Origin: Deltaproteobacteria bacterium
GTDB lineage: Bacteria; Desulfobacterota; Desulfarculia; Desulfarculales; Desulfarculaceae
Direction of reading: 5' to 3'
DNA: 40,948 nucleotides
NCBI GenBank assembly: GCA_021811275.1
Contig: JAJZPI010000012.1
Location: 1-40,948 of the forward strand
Shown here piece after piece: positions 16,772-24,494 of this stretch. Every line of letters begins with the position of its first letter. The stretch's first letter is position 1. A model generated the notes under the pieces. The model was not told where the DNA came from. It searched no databases and saw only the letters and a program-made list of their open reading frames with translations. The position numbers and the translations under genes are program-made.

Positions 16772-16833
16772 GACCGCACCCTACCACTTTCCCCCGGAGG
16801 GGTCAAGGGCGGCGGCCGGCCAGGGGCGGCGGC

Positions 16834-17124
16834 CTACTCGTGCAGGATGGCCGGTCCCATCTCCTTGAAAGAGAAGTTGTAGAAGACGTGGTGGCCGTTG
16901 TAGTCCAGCACGCGCAGGTCCTCGTCCTGCTTGAGGTCATCCATGATGACCTGGAAGTGTTGGCCGTAGCGCTTGCGCACCAGTTCCACGTCCAATTCGT
17001 GGGCGATGAACTTGACGATGCCCTTGCGGGCCAGCTTTTCCACGAACTTGGGGTCGGCGAAGGAGCCGTAGGTGGTCAGGATCAAAATGGGACCGGTGCC
17101 GGTGAAAACGATGCCAGCCTTCAT
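16834..17124 (-). CDS. Conserved small cytosolic protein of unknown function
   Basis: A 96-residue protein without a signal peptide or membrane segment. MKAGIVFTGTGPILILTTYG at the N-terminus and VLDYNGHHVFYNFSF near the C-terminus look like a small alpha/beta protein that I have seen only as a conserved unknown in deltaproteobacteria-like genomes; I cannot give a function. The ATG at 17124 is preferred over the upstream one at 17151 because GGAGGCG lies seven bases before it. A sigma-70-like promoter lies at 17180-17209. It stands alone between the HD-GYP gene and the aminotransferase attenuator. Confidence 0.75.
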   Translation of the reverse strand: MKAGIVFTGTGPILILTTYGSFADPKFVEKLARKGIVKFIAHELDVELVRKRYGQHFQVIMDDLKQDEDLRVLDYNGHHVFYNFSFKEMGPAILHE

Positions 17125-17179
17125 GGGGCGCCTCCAGCCGTGGGAATGCATGCCTGTGAGCGGGGTAATCTCTACTTGA

Positions 17180-17209
17180 AGGATAAGGCTGGCGGGCGGC
17201 GGCTGTCAA
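17180..17209 (-). promoter_or_regulatory. Candidate promoter of the small cytosolic protein gene
   Basis: Minus strand TTGACA (17209-17204) and TATCCT (17185-17180) are 18 bases apart, giving a transcript start about 50 bases before the ATG at 17124. Confidence 0.55.
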
Positions 17210-17220
17210 CAGGCCGCGAG

Positions 17221-18225
17221 TTAGATGTGGCCTATGAAGCGGACGAAATCCTCCAGGATGCGCTGGTCCACCTGGGAGGCCATCTCTCCCCGCAATAGGC
17301 GCAGGGCGGCGAAGGGAGTCAGCACCTCCTTGTAGCCGCAGCCAGAGGTGGCGCTCTCGTAGAAGTCAACTATGCGGGCCAGGCGCGAGGCCGGCGGCAG
17401 GTCGGCGGCCTTCAGTCCCCGGGGATAGCCGCTGCCATCCAAATTCTCATGGTGGTTGGCTATGGTCTCCAGGGTCTCCAGGGCCATGCCCGGCACCCGG
17501 CTCAAGAAGCGCTGGGAGATCAAAGGATGATTGCGCAGCTCCGCGTCATGCCGGGGATGGCAAAGCGCCTCGCGCTGGAGGTCGGGCTGGTTCTGGTCCA
17601 TCAGGCCCAGGTCGTGGAAGAACAGGGCCACGCCCAGGTTCTCGGCCTGTTGGCGGGGCCAGCTACGGGCGCGGGCGAAGCCTACCCCCAGAAGAGTGAC
17701 GTTGAGCGAGTGGGTGTAGAGCTGCTTGTCGCTGGTGAGCACCCTGAGCATGCCCGAACGCGTGTGCTCGTCGTCCCACATCATGCCCATGATCTGGCGG
17801 ACCGTGGTCACGCCCATGCCCAGCCGGCGGCCGTTGCGCGGGTCCAACATGGCGGTCTTGATCGAGCAGAGGGCCTGCTCATAGACCAGGCAGTGGCCCA
17901 GGTCGGGATCGGAGGCGTCCTGGGCCAGCAGCTTGTGGGTGTGGCGGGCCAGGTAGTCCTGGAATAGCTCCAGGTCGTCCAGGGCGATGAAGGCGTGGGT
18001 CACGCCCTCGTTGATCAGATGGTCACGCCAGGACTCCTTGACCTTGGCCCCGGCCTCCAGGGCGGTGATCAGACGCAGGTGCTGCAGATGGCCGGACCAG
18101 GCCTCCAGGCGCACCGAGCAGGGGGCGAGGGTGTTGGGAACCAGGGCCCGCAGCGAAATGTTGACGAAGCCCGGATACAGGTTGGGCGGCGCGGTGACCT
18201 CGGTTATGCTGATCGGCTGGTTCAT
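17221..18225 (-). CDS. HD-GYP domain protein, probable c-di-GMP phosphodiesterase
   Basis: A 334-residue protein. The C-terminal half (about 165-330) is an HD-GYP domain: HSLNV near residue 170, the HD pair H204-D205 in FFHDLGL, HPLISQRFL, and HHENLDGSGYP at 258-268 with the GYP triplet. These metal-binding residues appear complete, so hydrolysis of c-di-GMP to GMP is expected. The N-terminal 160 residues have no recognised domain but resemble the DUF3391-like partner seen in many HD-GYP proteins. It lies about 90 bases after a 48-residue zinc-ribbon gene and probably shares its strong promoter. Other c-di-GMP proteins in the window are the two PilZ proteins. Confidence 0.9.
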   Translation of the reverse strand: MNQPISITEVTAPPNLYPGFVNISLRALVPNTLAPCSVRLEAWSGHLQHLRLITALEAGAKVKESWRDHLINEGVTHAFIALDDLELFQDYLARHTHKLLAQDASDPDLGHCLVYEQALCSIKTAMLDPRNGRRLGMGVTTVRQIMGMMWDDEHTRSGMLRVLTSDKQLYTHSLNVTLLGVGFARARSWPRQQAENLGVALFFHDLGLMDQNQPDLQREALCHPRHDAELRNHPLISQRFLSRVPGMALETLETIANHHENLDGSGYPRGLKAADLPPASRLARIVDFYESATSGCGYKEVLTPFAALRLLRGEMASQVDQRILEDFVRFIGHI

Positions 18226-18316
18226 CTTCGGTCAGGGGCCTTGGCAAGGGGTGCGCGGAGCCGGCGGATGGCGTTCTCGGAGCCCGGGCCGCCTGAAGAG
18301 CCGGGCTGGCGGTGAT

Positions 18317-18463
18317 CTAGCGGGTGGGGCTGAATCCGGGCTCCAGTTTGTTGGGGTGCCGGCAATAGGGACAGTAGGCCACGCCCAGAAGGCTGGTCTT
18401 GAAGGGACGCTTGCACTTGGCGCAGGTGATTTCCCGCTGCCGGGGCGGCTTGAGCGTGGGCAT
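18317..18463 (-). CDS. 48-residue zinc-ribbon protein
   Basis: A small gene from ATG 18463 to TAG 18317. The product is basic and has two Cys pairs, TCAKCKRPF and YCPYCRHPN, that would hold one zinc; nothing else is recognisable. GAGG lies eight bases before the ATG. A near-consensus promoter (TTGACA-17-TATACT) sits 69 bases upstream of the start, so the gene should be well expressed. It precedes the HD-GYP gene on the same strand. Small zinc ribbons of this sort are often nucleic-acid or protein binding, but the function is unknown. Confidence 0.72.
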   Translation of the reverse strand: MPTLKPPRQREITCAKCKRPFKTSLLGVAYCPYCRHPNKLEPGFSPTR

Positions 18464-18531
18464 GGCTTGATCCTCGCACTGGCGTTTTTGGGGGCCAGAT
18501 TTTTCCTTGCGTTCCCTGGCTGGTGTTAACG

Positions 18532-18560
18532 AGTATAAATTCGAGGCGGTCGGCTGTCAA
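18532..18560 (-). promoter_or_regulatory. Strong sigma-70 promoter before the zinc-ribbon gene
   Basis: Minus strand TTGACA (18560-18555) and TATACT (18537-18532) are separated by exactly 17 bases. This is the closest match to the consensus seen in the window. Confidence 0.72.
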
Positions 18561-18610
18561 CGAGACTGAGGGTTCGGCGGGGGGGCCGGGTCGGGCTGGG
18601 AGGTTGTCGT

Positions 18611-19351
18611 ATGAATGGAGAGGCCGGGCGGCGGGCGCGGATGGCCGAGGCCGAGTCGGCGGTTCGGGAGCTGTACGCCGCCCTGGAGGAATTGGCCCAG
18701 GGCCAAGAACGGGCCTGCGGACCCGGTTGCGCGACATGCTGCACCGACCGGGTGCTCCTGACCGGGGTGGAGGCCCGGCTGCTGGCCGCCCACTTGGCGA
18801 AACAGGCCGGGGAGGGCGGCCGGGAACTGCTGGGGCTGGTTCTGAAAAGCCCGGTGGCGGCGGGGGGCCGGCCGGCGTCCACGGTCAACGGCCTGGCCCG
18901 GCGCTGCGTCCTTGGCCAAGAGCCGCCGGCCGAAGACGAGCCCCCCGGCCCGCCCGGGGTATGCCCCCTGCTGGCCGAGGGCCTGTGCCGGGCCTACCAG
19001 GCCCGGCCCCTGGCCTGCCGGGTCATGATCTCGCGCCGGCAATGCCAGACCGGCGGTTGGGCGGACCAGGATTCCTGGTGGTTGACCCTGGGTACGGCGT
19101 TTTTTCAGCTGGTGGAGCAGGCCAGCGCGGGCGAGCCCTTCGGGCTTCTGCCGGAGGTCCTGGCGGCTGAAGATGGGGCCGCCGGACCGGGCCTGCTTGT
19201 TTGCGAGAACCTAGCCGGCATCCCCGCCCCGCCGGAGCACCAGGCCAGGCTGGGCGGAATCCTGGAAAAGCTTTTTCAGAGGCCCTGCGCCGGGGAGCCG
19301 CTGGGCCTGCGCCTGAATAGGCTGCGCCTGGAACAACCAGGCTTCGCTTGA
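18611..19351 (+). CDS. YkgJ-like cysteine-cluster protein
   Basis: A 246-residue protein of the CxxCxxxxCC family (YkgJ/UPF0153), proposed to bind zinc or iron. Two Cys groups are present: CGPGCATCCTDR near residue 36 and CPLLAEGLCRAYQARPLACR near 118-137. The N-terminal helix (AEAESAVRELYAALEELAQG) is common in the family. GGGAGG is seven bases before the ATG. It is divergent from the zinc-ribbon gene and followed by a cupin gene about 70 bases downstream. No enzymatic role is established for the family; iron-sulphur or zinc binding are the main ideas. Confidence 0.82.
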   Translation: MNGEAGRRARMAEAESAVRELYAALEELAQGQERACGPGCATCCTDRVLLTGVEARLLAAHLAKQAGEGGRELLGLVLKSPVAAGGRPASTVNGLARRCVLGQEPPAEDEPPGPPGVCPLLAEGLCRAYQARPLACRVMISRRQCQTGGWADQDSWWLTLGTAFFQLVEQASAGEPFGLLPEVLAAEDGAAGPGLLVCENLAGIPAPPEHQARLGGILEKLFQRPCAGEPLGLRLNRLRLEQPGFA

Positions 19352-19422
19352 CACCCGCCCCGCCAGTACGTAGGGTTAGAAACGCCTTCACAATCAGCAG
19401 GAACCCTGGCGAAGCGAGGAAG

Positions 19423-19845
19423 ATGACTGATCGTATCGAGAAATATAACGACCAGGGACAGATGGTGGCCTTGGTCATCAGGCGCGAATGCGACTTGGGC
19501 CCCGGGGTGCACTTCCTCACCGATTCAGAGCTTCCCCTGCAACTGGCCCTCATGAGCCACCCCCAGGGCAAGACCATCTCCGCCCATGTGCACAACCACG
19601 CCCGGCGCACGGTGGAAAACACCAGCGAGGTGCTGCTGATCCGCCGCGGCCGCCTGGCGGTGACCCTCTACCACGGCGACGGCTCGATCCTGGCTGATTT
19701 CATCCTGGGGCCCGGCGACCTGATCCTGCTCTGCGGCGGAGCCCACGGCTTCAAGGCGCTGGAGCCGCTGGACATGATCGAGGTCAAACAGGGCCCCTAC
19801 CTGGGCGAGGGCGACAAGCGTCTTCTATTTCCGGACAAGCGATGA
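19423..19845 (+). CDS. Cupin-fold protein paired with a sugar aminotransferase
   Basis: A 140-residue protein with a cupin-like core. SAHVHNHARRTVENTSEVLLI and RRGRLAVTLYHGDG correspond to the first motif, and LGPGDLILLCGGAHGFKAL to the second. The ATG at 19423 starts right after GCGAGGAAG; longer frames upstream have no ribosome site. The stop overlaps the ATG of the next gene by four bases (ATGA), so translation is coupled to the DegT-family aminotransferase. Cupins next to such aminotransferases often act on nucleotide sugars, for example as WxcM-like isomerases, but this one is not clearly of that type. Confidence 0.78.
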   Translation: MTDRIEKYNDQGQMVALVIRRECDLGPGVHFLTDSELPLQLALMSHPQGKTISAHVHNHARRTVENTSEVLLIRRGRLAVTLYHGDGSILADFILGPGDLILLCGGAHGFKALEPLDMIEVKQGPYLGEGDKRLLFPDKR

Positions 19846-20975
19846 GCGCCGACCAGTTCATTCCGGTCTGCGAGCCGGTGCTGGCCGGCCGCGAGGACCA
19901 GTACGTGGCCGACTGCGTGGCCACGGCCTGGATCAGCTCCGCGGGGGCCTATCTTAACAAGTTCGAGCAGGGTATGGCCGCCCTGTGCGGGGTGGGCCAG
20001 GGGGTGGCCTGCGCCAATGGCACCGCCGCCCTGCACCTGGCCTGCGCCGCCCTGGGCCTGGCGCCGGGCGACGAGGTGATCGCTCCGGCCTTCTCCATCA
20101 TCAGCACGGCCAACGCCATAGTGCAGACCGGGGCCACCCCGGTCTTGGTCGACGTGGAGCCGGACACCCTCTGCCTGGACCCGGTCCAGATCGAGTCCAA
20201 GGTGGGTCCGCGCACCAAGGCCATAATGCCTGTGCACATGTACGGACACCCGGCGGACATGGACCCGATCATGGAGATCGCCGGCCGTCACGGTCTGGCG
20301 ATTATCGAGGACGCGGCCCAGGTGCACGGCGCCGCCTACCGGGGGCGGCCCCTGGGCGGCATCGGGACCATGGGCTGCTTCTCGTTCTTTGCCAACAAAC
20401 TCATCACCACCGGCGAGGGCGGCATGGTGGTGACCAACGACGAGAGCCTGGCCGAGCGCCTGCGCCTCTTGCGCAACCTGGCCCACGGCCGCCGGCGCTT
20501 CGAGCACGAGGAGCTGGGTTTCAACTACCGGCTGACAAACCTCCAAGCCGCGGTGGGCCTGGCCCAGCTGGAACGGCTGGAGGAGATCAAGACCGCCAAG
20601 GCGGCCATCGGCGACCGCTACAACGCCAACCTGGGCGACTTGCGCGAACTGACCCTCTTCTGGGGCAAGGCGCGGCCGAAGGCCTCGCCGGTGATGTGGA
20701 TGTACGGCCTGCTCCTGCCCGAGGGCCTGGACCGCGACCGCTTCATGGAGCGCTTGCGCGGGCGCGGGGTGGACACCAGGGCATTCTTCCTGCCGCTCAA
20801 CCGGCAGCCCCTCTACGACGGCTCGCGCCGGGGCATGCCCGATCTGCGCGGCAGCTTCCCCGTCAGCGAGGACGCCGGCCGGCGCGGATTCTACCTGCCT
20901 TCAGGCGTGGGGCTTGGTGATGAGCAGATCGACCGCGCCTCGCAGGTGGTGCGAGAGCTGCTGGCGGAGGGCTAG
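19842..20975 (+). CDS. DegT/DnrJ/EryC1 aminotransferase, perosamine-synthase-like
   Basis: A 377-residue PLP aminotransferase of the nucleotide-sugar family. PVCEPVLAGREDQYV, TAWISSAGAYL, ANGTAALHLACAALGL, VHMYGHPADMDPIMEIAG and the catalytic K186 in FFANKLITTGEGG strongly resemble GDP-perosamine and related 4-amino sugar synthases. Such enzymes supply amino sugars for O-antigen or capsule. Its partner cupin overlaps by four bases. No glycosyltransferase or other sugar gene is adjacent, so the pathway is incomplete here. The stop shares CTAG with the convergent sensor gene. The exact sugar is uncertain. Confidence 0.9.
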   Translation: MSADQFIPVCEPVLAGREDQYVADCVATAWISSAGAYLNKFEQGMAALCGVGQGVACANGTAALHLACAALGLAPGDEVIAPAFSIISTANAIVQTGATPVLVDVEPDTLCLDPVQIESKVGPRTKAIMPVHMYGHPADMDPIMEIAGRHGLAIIEDAAQVHGAAYRGRPLGGIGTMGCFSFFANKLITTGEGGMVVTNDESLAERLRLLRNLAHGRRRFEHEELGFNYRLTNLQAAVGLAQLERLEEIKTAKAAIGDRYNANLGDLRELTLFWGKARPKASPVMWMYGLLLPEGLDRDRFMERLRGRGVDTRAFFLPLNRQPLYDGSRRGMPDLRGSFPVSEDAGRRGFYLPSGVGLGDEQIDRASQVVRELLAEG

Positions 20976-22324
20976 GGAAAGCGCAGGGCCTTGAGCCCTT
21001 CCTCGTCCAAATCGAAGCGCTTCTTTAGGGTCTGGGGGTCCAGTTGGAAGACCAGCCAGCCCACCAATTCCTGACCGTTCATCAATTCAAAGGCCAATTC
21101 CAGGTCTCGGCGGCCTTGGGGGTGAGCCTTGTCCTGACGATAGAGTGACAGCAGGCGGTGGACGGATTTTTCGTCACCCTGGAACCGGATATGGGCGTAG
21201 GTGGCGCCCAGTTCATGCCTGGTCAGGGGCTGCCCGTCAAGGGTCAGGCCTCCCAGCACCTCCTTGGCCTTGTCCAGGAGCACCAGGCCCAAGAAGGGAG
21301 GCTGGGCCTGCTTGTCCTGCCCTGCCAGGAAGCCGGCCAGCACCGCCAGGGCCTTGTCGCGTTGGCCTCGGGCCATGACTTGCTCAAGCTGATCCTGGAG
21401 CAAGAGGTAGTCCCTGGCCAACTGGTTGCGCAGGCTCTGCTGCCTGGAGTCCAGGGCCTGCGCGTTGGTGAAGAGATGGGGTTGCCAGAAGGCCAGCCCG
21501 CCCGCCAGGCCGGCCAGCAGAAAGACCGCGGGCAGCAGCCAGGTCCTGATCCGACGCATTCGGCGGTGCAGGTTCTGGGTGGAAGTGACGTCGCGGGCCA
21601 GGACCAACACCCCCTGGAAGGCGTGGCGTGGGTCGTAGAGGGCGGTGAGGCTGGCCGAGACCCAAAGCGCGCCCCGCAGGGGGTGCTTCACCTGCAAAAG
21701 CGATTCCCTGATCTGCTTCTTGGCGCGGACCTGCTCCAAAAGCGCCTTGAATGCCTGGGGTTCGGCGAACATCGCGGCGGCATCGTGTTCAGCCGACTCC
21801 GGCAGGGGCTCTTCCTGCTCGGAGCACTCCATGCCGGCGTTGGCCGACCAGCATCGGCCGTAGAGGTCCTGGGCGGCCCGGTTGTGGGCCAGGACGCGTC
21901 CCTTATCGTCGGTGAAGATGACCGCGTCGGCCAGAAGGTCGCACAATTCTTGGAGACCGTGCAGGGCCTGGCTGGTGTGGTCCAGGCGCTGGGCCAGGAG
22001 TTTGGTCATCTCCAGGCTCAATTCCGGATAGCGGCGGGCCAGGGGCTCGATCTGGTCGGGGGGGATGCGCAGGACCTTGGTCTGCCCCAGGGCGCGCACC
22101 GTGGCCGTGCGCTTGGCCCCCAGAAGGAAAGACATCTCCCCGAAGACCGCGCCCGGCTGGCTTACCTGGCTGATAGTGACTTGGCCCTTGAGAACCTCGA
22201 CCTGGCCCTCGGCCAGGAGATAGAGGTCCTGGGACTCCTCGTCCTCGAAGAAAATCACCTCGCCGGGGGCGAAGTCGCGCAGAAAACGTCCCAGCTCAGG
22301 GTCGTTGACAATGTTGGCAAGCAC
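20972..22324 (-). CDS. Membrane sensor with cNMP-binding and PAS domains, no output domain
   Basis: A 450-residue protein starting with GTG (AGGGAG upstream). Domain order: cyclic-nucleotide-binding fold (about 5-110; FAPGEVIFFEDEESQDLYLL and GAVFGEMSFLLGAKRTATVRA), PAS domain (about 125-250; DAVIFTDDKGRVLAHNRAAQ), one transmembrane helix (about 262-282), then about 165 residues that would be periplasmic. No kinase, GGDEF, EAL or HTH domain is present. The C-terminal part has no domain I recognise. Topology therefore puts two sensor domains inside and one outside, with no visible output. It might act through a partner protein. A promoter and a TCAATGTATTGA palindrome lie upstream. Confidence 0.82.
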   Translation of the reverse strand: MLANIVNDPELGRFLRDFAPGEVIFFEDEESQDLYLLAEGQVEVLKGQVTISQVSQPGAVFGEMSFLLGAKRTATVRALGQTKVLRIPPDQIEPLARRYPELSLEMTKLLAQRLDHTSQALHGLQELCDLLADAVIFTDDKGRVLAHNRAAQDLYGRCWSANAGMECSEQEEPLPESAEHDAAAMFAEPQAFKALLEQVRAKKQIRESLLQVKHPLRGALWVSASLTALYDPRHAFQGVLVLARDVTSTQNLHRRMRRIRTWLLPAVFLLAGLAGGLAFWQPHLFTNAQALDSRQQSLRNQLARDYLLLQDQLEQVMARGQRDKALAVLAGFLAGQDKQAQPPFLGLVLLDKAKEVLGGLTLDGQPLTRHELGATYAHIRFQGDEKSVHRLLSLYRQDKAHPQGRRDLELAFELMNGQELVGWLVFQLDPQTLKKRFDLDEEGLKALRFP

Positions 22325-22363
22325 CCGCGCTCCCTGGGGTTGTAATGGTATTAGACGGTCTTT

Positions 22364-22375
22364 TCAATGTATTGA
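22364..22375. promoter_or_regulatory. Palindrome at the transcript start of the cNMP sensor gene
   Basis: TCAAT-GT-ATTGA is a perfect inverted repeat. On the minus strand it lies directly after the -10 box (22383-22378), so a protein bound here would block initiation. The binding factor is unknown. Confidence 0.4.
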
Positions 22376-22377
22376 CC

Positions 22378-22407
22378 ACAATAGGGGATGAAGGGCATGT
22401 TAGTCAA
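22378..22407 (-). promoter_or_regulatory. Candidate promoter of the cNMP sensor gene
   Basis: Minus strand TTGACT (22407-22402) and TATTGT (22383-22378) are 18 bases apart, with a leader of about 47 bases. Confidence 0.5.
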
Positions 22408-22446
22408 CCGCCAAACGCCAGCAAACCGGCGGTCGGGCTTTTTACC

Positions 22447-22476
22447 TTGACAGGCCGGGGGTTGCCCGTCTAAATT
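22447..22476 (+). promoter_or_regulatory. iorAB promoter, sigma-70 type
   Basis: TTGACA (22447-22452) and TAAATT (22471-22476) are 18 bases apart. The leader to the iorA ATG is about 135 bases long. Confidence 0.6.
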
Positions 22477-22498
22477 CGAAACAGTTATTTTGTAGCTA

Positions 22499-22541
22499 AG
22501 TTATAACTATGGGGAACCCTGGGACAGCCGCTCCCCCAGGG
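22499..22541. promoter_or_regulatory. Palindrome and hairpin in the iorA leader
   Basis: AGTTATAACT (22499-22508) is a perfect palindrome about 16 bases into the predicted transcript, an operator-like position. It is followed by a hairpin CCCTGGG (22517-22523) / CCCAGGG (22535-22541). Neither matches a riboswitch I know. There is no T-run after the hairpin. Confidence 0.35.
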
Positions 22542-22618
22542 CCGGGCAGACCAGGTAATCCTTTAGACTTACAACAGGTTGAGGGCCTCGCACGGCCCTG
22601 GCCGGGAGAAGAGAGAGC

Positions 22619-24484
22619 ATGGACAAACTTTTGACCCCCTCGGCAGGCCAGACCCATCTGCTACTGGGCAACGAGGCCATTGTGCGCGGAGCCCTGGAGG
22701 CGGGGGTGGCCTTCGCCACCTGCTATCCTGGCACGCCATCATCGGAAGTCCCCGACACGCTCTACCGCCTGCGCAAGGAGAGCCCGGACAAGGTCAAGTA
22801 CTACTTCGAGTATTCGACCAACGAGAAGGTGGCCATGGAGTGCGCCGCCGGCGCGGCGGTGGGCGGCTTGCGCACCCTGTGCACCATGAAGCACGTGGGG
22901 TTGAACGTGGCCGCCGACCCGCTCATGACCCTGGCCTACACTGGCGTCAATGCCGGCATGGTCGTCTTGACCGCCGATGACCCCAGCCTCTTCTCCAGCC
23001 AAAACGAGCAGGACAATCGTTTCTACGCCCGCCTGAGCGGCCTGCCCATGCTGGAGCCCGCCGGCCCGGCCGAGCTCAAGGCCATGACCGTCTACGGGTT
23101 CAAGCTCAGCGAGGAACTGGGCCTGCCGGTCCTGCTGCGCACCACCACCCGGGTAAACCACGCCCGCGAATCCGTCACCTTCGCGCCCCTGGGCAAGGTC
23201 AAGACCAAGGCCGAGTTCAAGAAGAATCCCTTCCGGTTCGTGACCGTGCCGGCGGTCAGCCGCCAGCTGCACCTGAAGCTACTTAAATCCTACGAGCAGG
23301 CCCAGGCCATCAGCGAAGCCTCGGACCTCAACCCCATCACGGGCAAGGGCAAGCTGGGCGTCATCGTCAGCGGCGTGAGCGCCAATTACGTGCAGGACGC
23401 CCTCGACGACCTGGGGGCCAAGAACCAGGTCAAGGTGCTCAAGCTGGGCCTTTCCTGGCCGCTGCCCGAGAAGAAAATCGTCAAATTCCTGAAGGCGGTG
23501 GAAAAAGTCCTGGTGGTGGAGGAGCTGGAGCCCATCGTGGAGCAGGCGGTCAAGGCCCTGGCCCAGCAGAACCGCCTGGACCTGCCCATCGCGGGCAAGG
23601 GCCCCGGGCTCTTCAGCCGGGCCTACGAGTACAACCCCCGCCTGGTGCGCGACGTCATCGCCCACTACTTCGGATTCAAGTACAAGGGCACCACGGCGCT
23701 CAAGCTCGACGATACGCCCAACCTGCCCGGACGGCCCCCCAACCTGTGTCCCGGCTGTCCCCACCGCGCCACCTATTACGCGGTCAAGCAGGTGGTGGGC
23801 GACCAGGCCATCCACCCGACGGACATCGGCTGCTACACCCTGGGTCTGCTGCCGCCGATCAGCATGGCCGACTTCGTCATCTGCATGGGCTCCTCGGTAT
23901 CCAGTTCCGGCGGATTGAACAGGGCCACGGGCAAGAAGGTGGTCAGCTTCATCGGCGACAGCACCTTCTTCCACTCCGGTATCACCGGCCTTATCAACGC
24001 GGTGCACAACAACCACGACTTCACCCTGGTCATCCTGGACAACGGCACCACGGCCATGACCGGACATCAGCCCAACCCAGGCGTCGACACCACCGCCATG
24101 GGCGACCCCACCACCCACATAGACTTGGAAGGCGTGGTGCGGGGGCTGGGAGTTACCCACGTCACCACCATCAAGCCCTTCAAGGTGCGTGCCTCCATCG
24201 AGGCCATCAAGGAGGCGGTGGACCACAAGGGCGTGAGCGTCATAATCAGCAAGGAAATCTGCCCGCTCTTCGGCCGCCGGATCGCGCCCAAGTCCCGCAA
24301 GCCCTTCCAGGTCAACCTGGACAAGTGCAAGGGTCATCTGGACTGCATCAACAAGGTGGCCTGCCCGGCCATGTTCAAGGAGGAGGGCAAGGCCCGCATC
24401 AACCCCTTGCAGTGCATAGGCTGCGCGCTCTGCGCCCAAATATGTCCTGAAAACGCCATCCTGCCCGTCAAGGCAGAGGGCTAG
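22619..24484 (+). CDS. iorA: Indolepyruvate ferredoxin oxidoreductase, alpha subunit
   Basis: A 621-residue alpha subunit. With IorB it oxidatively decarboxylates aryl 2-oxo acids such as indolepyruvate and phenylpyruvate to aryl-acyl-CoA, reducing ferredoxin. LLGNEAIVRGALEAGVAFATCYPGTPSSE is the typical start (the N-terminal pyrimidine domain). CPGCPHRATYY and the TPP-binding FIGDSTFFHSGITGLIN follow. The C-terminus is a ferredoxin-like domain. The second cluster motif is canonical (CIGCALCAQICPEN), but the first reads C-x5-C-x5-CP and lacks one of the four usual cysteines. A promoter and long leader lie upstream, iorB 10 bases downstream. Aromatic aminotransferases supply its substrates. 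Confidence 0.95.
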   Translation: MDKLLTPSAGQTHLLLGNEAIVRGALEAGVAFATCYPGTPSSEVPDTLYRLRKESPDKVKYYFEYSTNEKVAMECAAGAAVGGLRTLCTMKHVGLNVAADPLMTLAYTGVNAGMVVLTADDPSLFSSQNEQDNRFYARLSGLPMLEPAGPAELKAMTVYGFKLSEELGLPVLLRTTTRVNHARESVTFAPLGKVKTKAEFKKNPFRFVTVPAVSRQLHLKLLKSYEQAQAISEASDLNPITGKGKLGVIVSGVSANYVQDALDDLGAKNQVKVLKLGLSWPLPEKKIVKFLKAVEKVLVVEELEPIVEQAVKALAQQNRLDLPIAGKGPGLFSRAYEYNPRLVRDVIAHYFGFKYKGTTALKLDDTPNLPGRPPNLCPGCPHRATYYAVKQVVGDQAIHPTDIGCYTLGLLPPISMADFVICMGSSVSSSGGLNRATGKKVVSFIGDSTFFHSGITGLINAVHNNHDFTLVILDNGTTAMTGHQPNPGVDTTAMGDPTTHIDLEGVVRGLGVTHVTTIKPFKVRASIEAIKEAVDHKGVSVIISKEICPLFGRRIAPKSRKPFQVNLDKCKGHLDCINKVACPAMFKEEGKARINPLQCIGCALCAQICPENAILPVKAEG

Positions 24485-24494
24485 GAGGAAGCCG

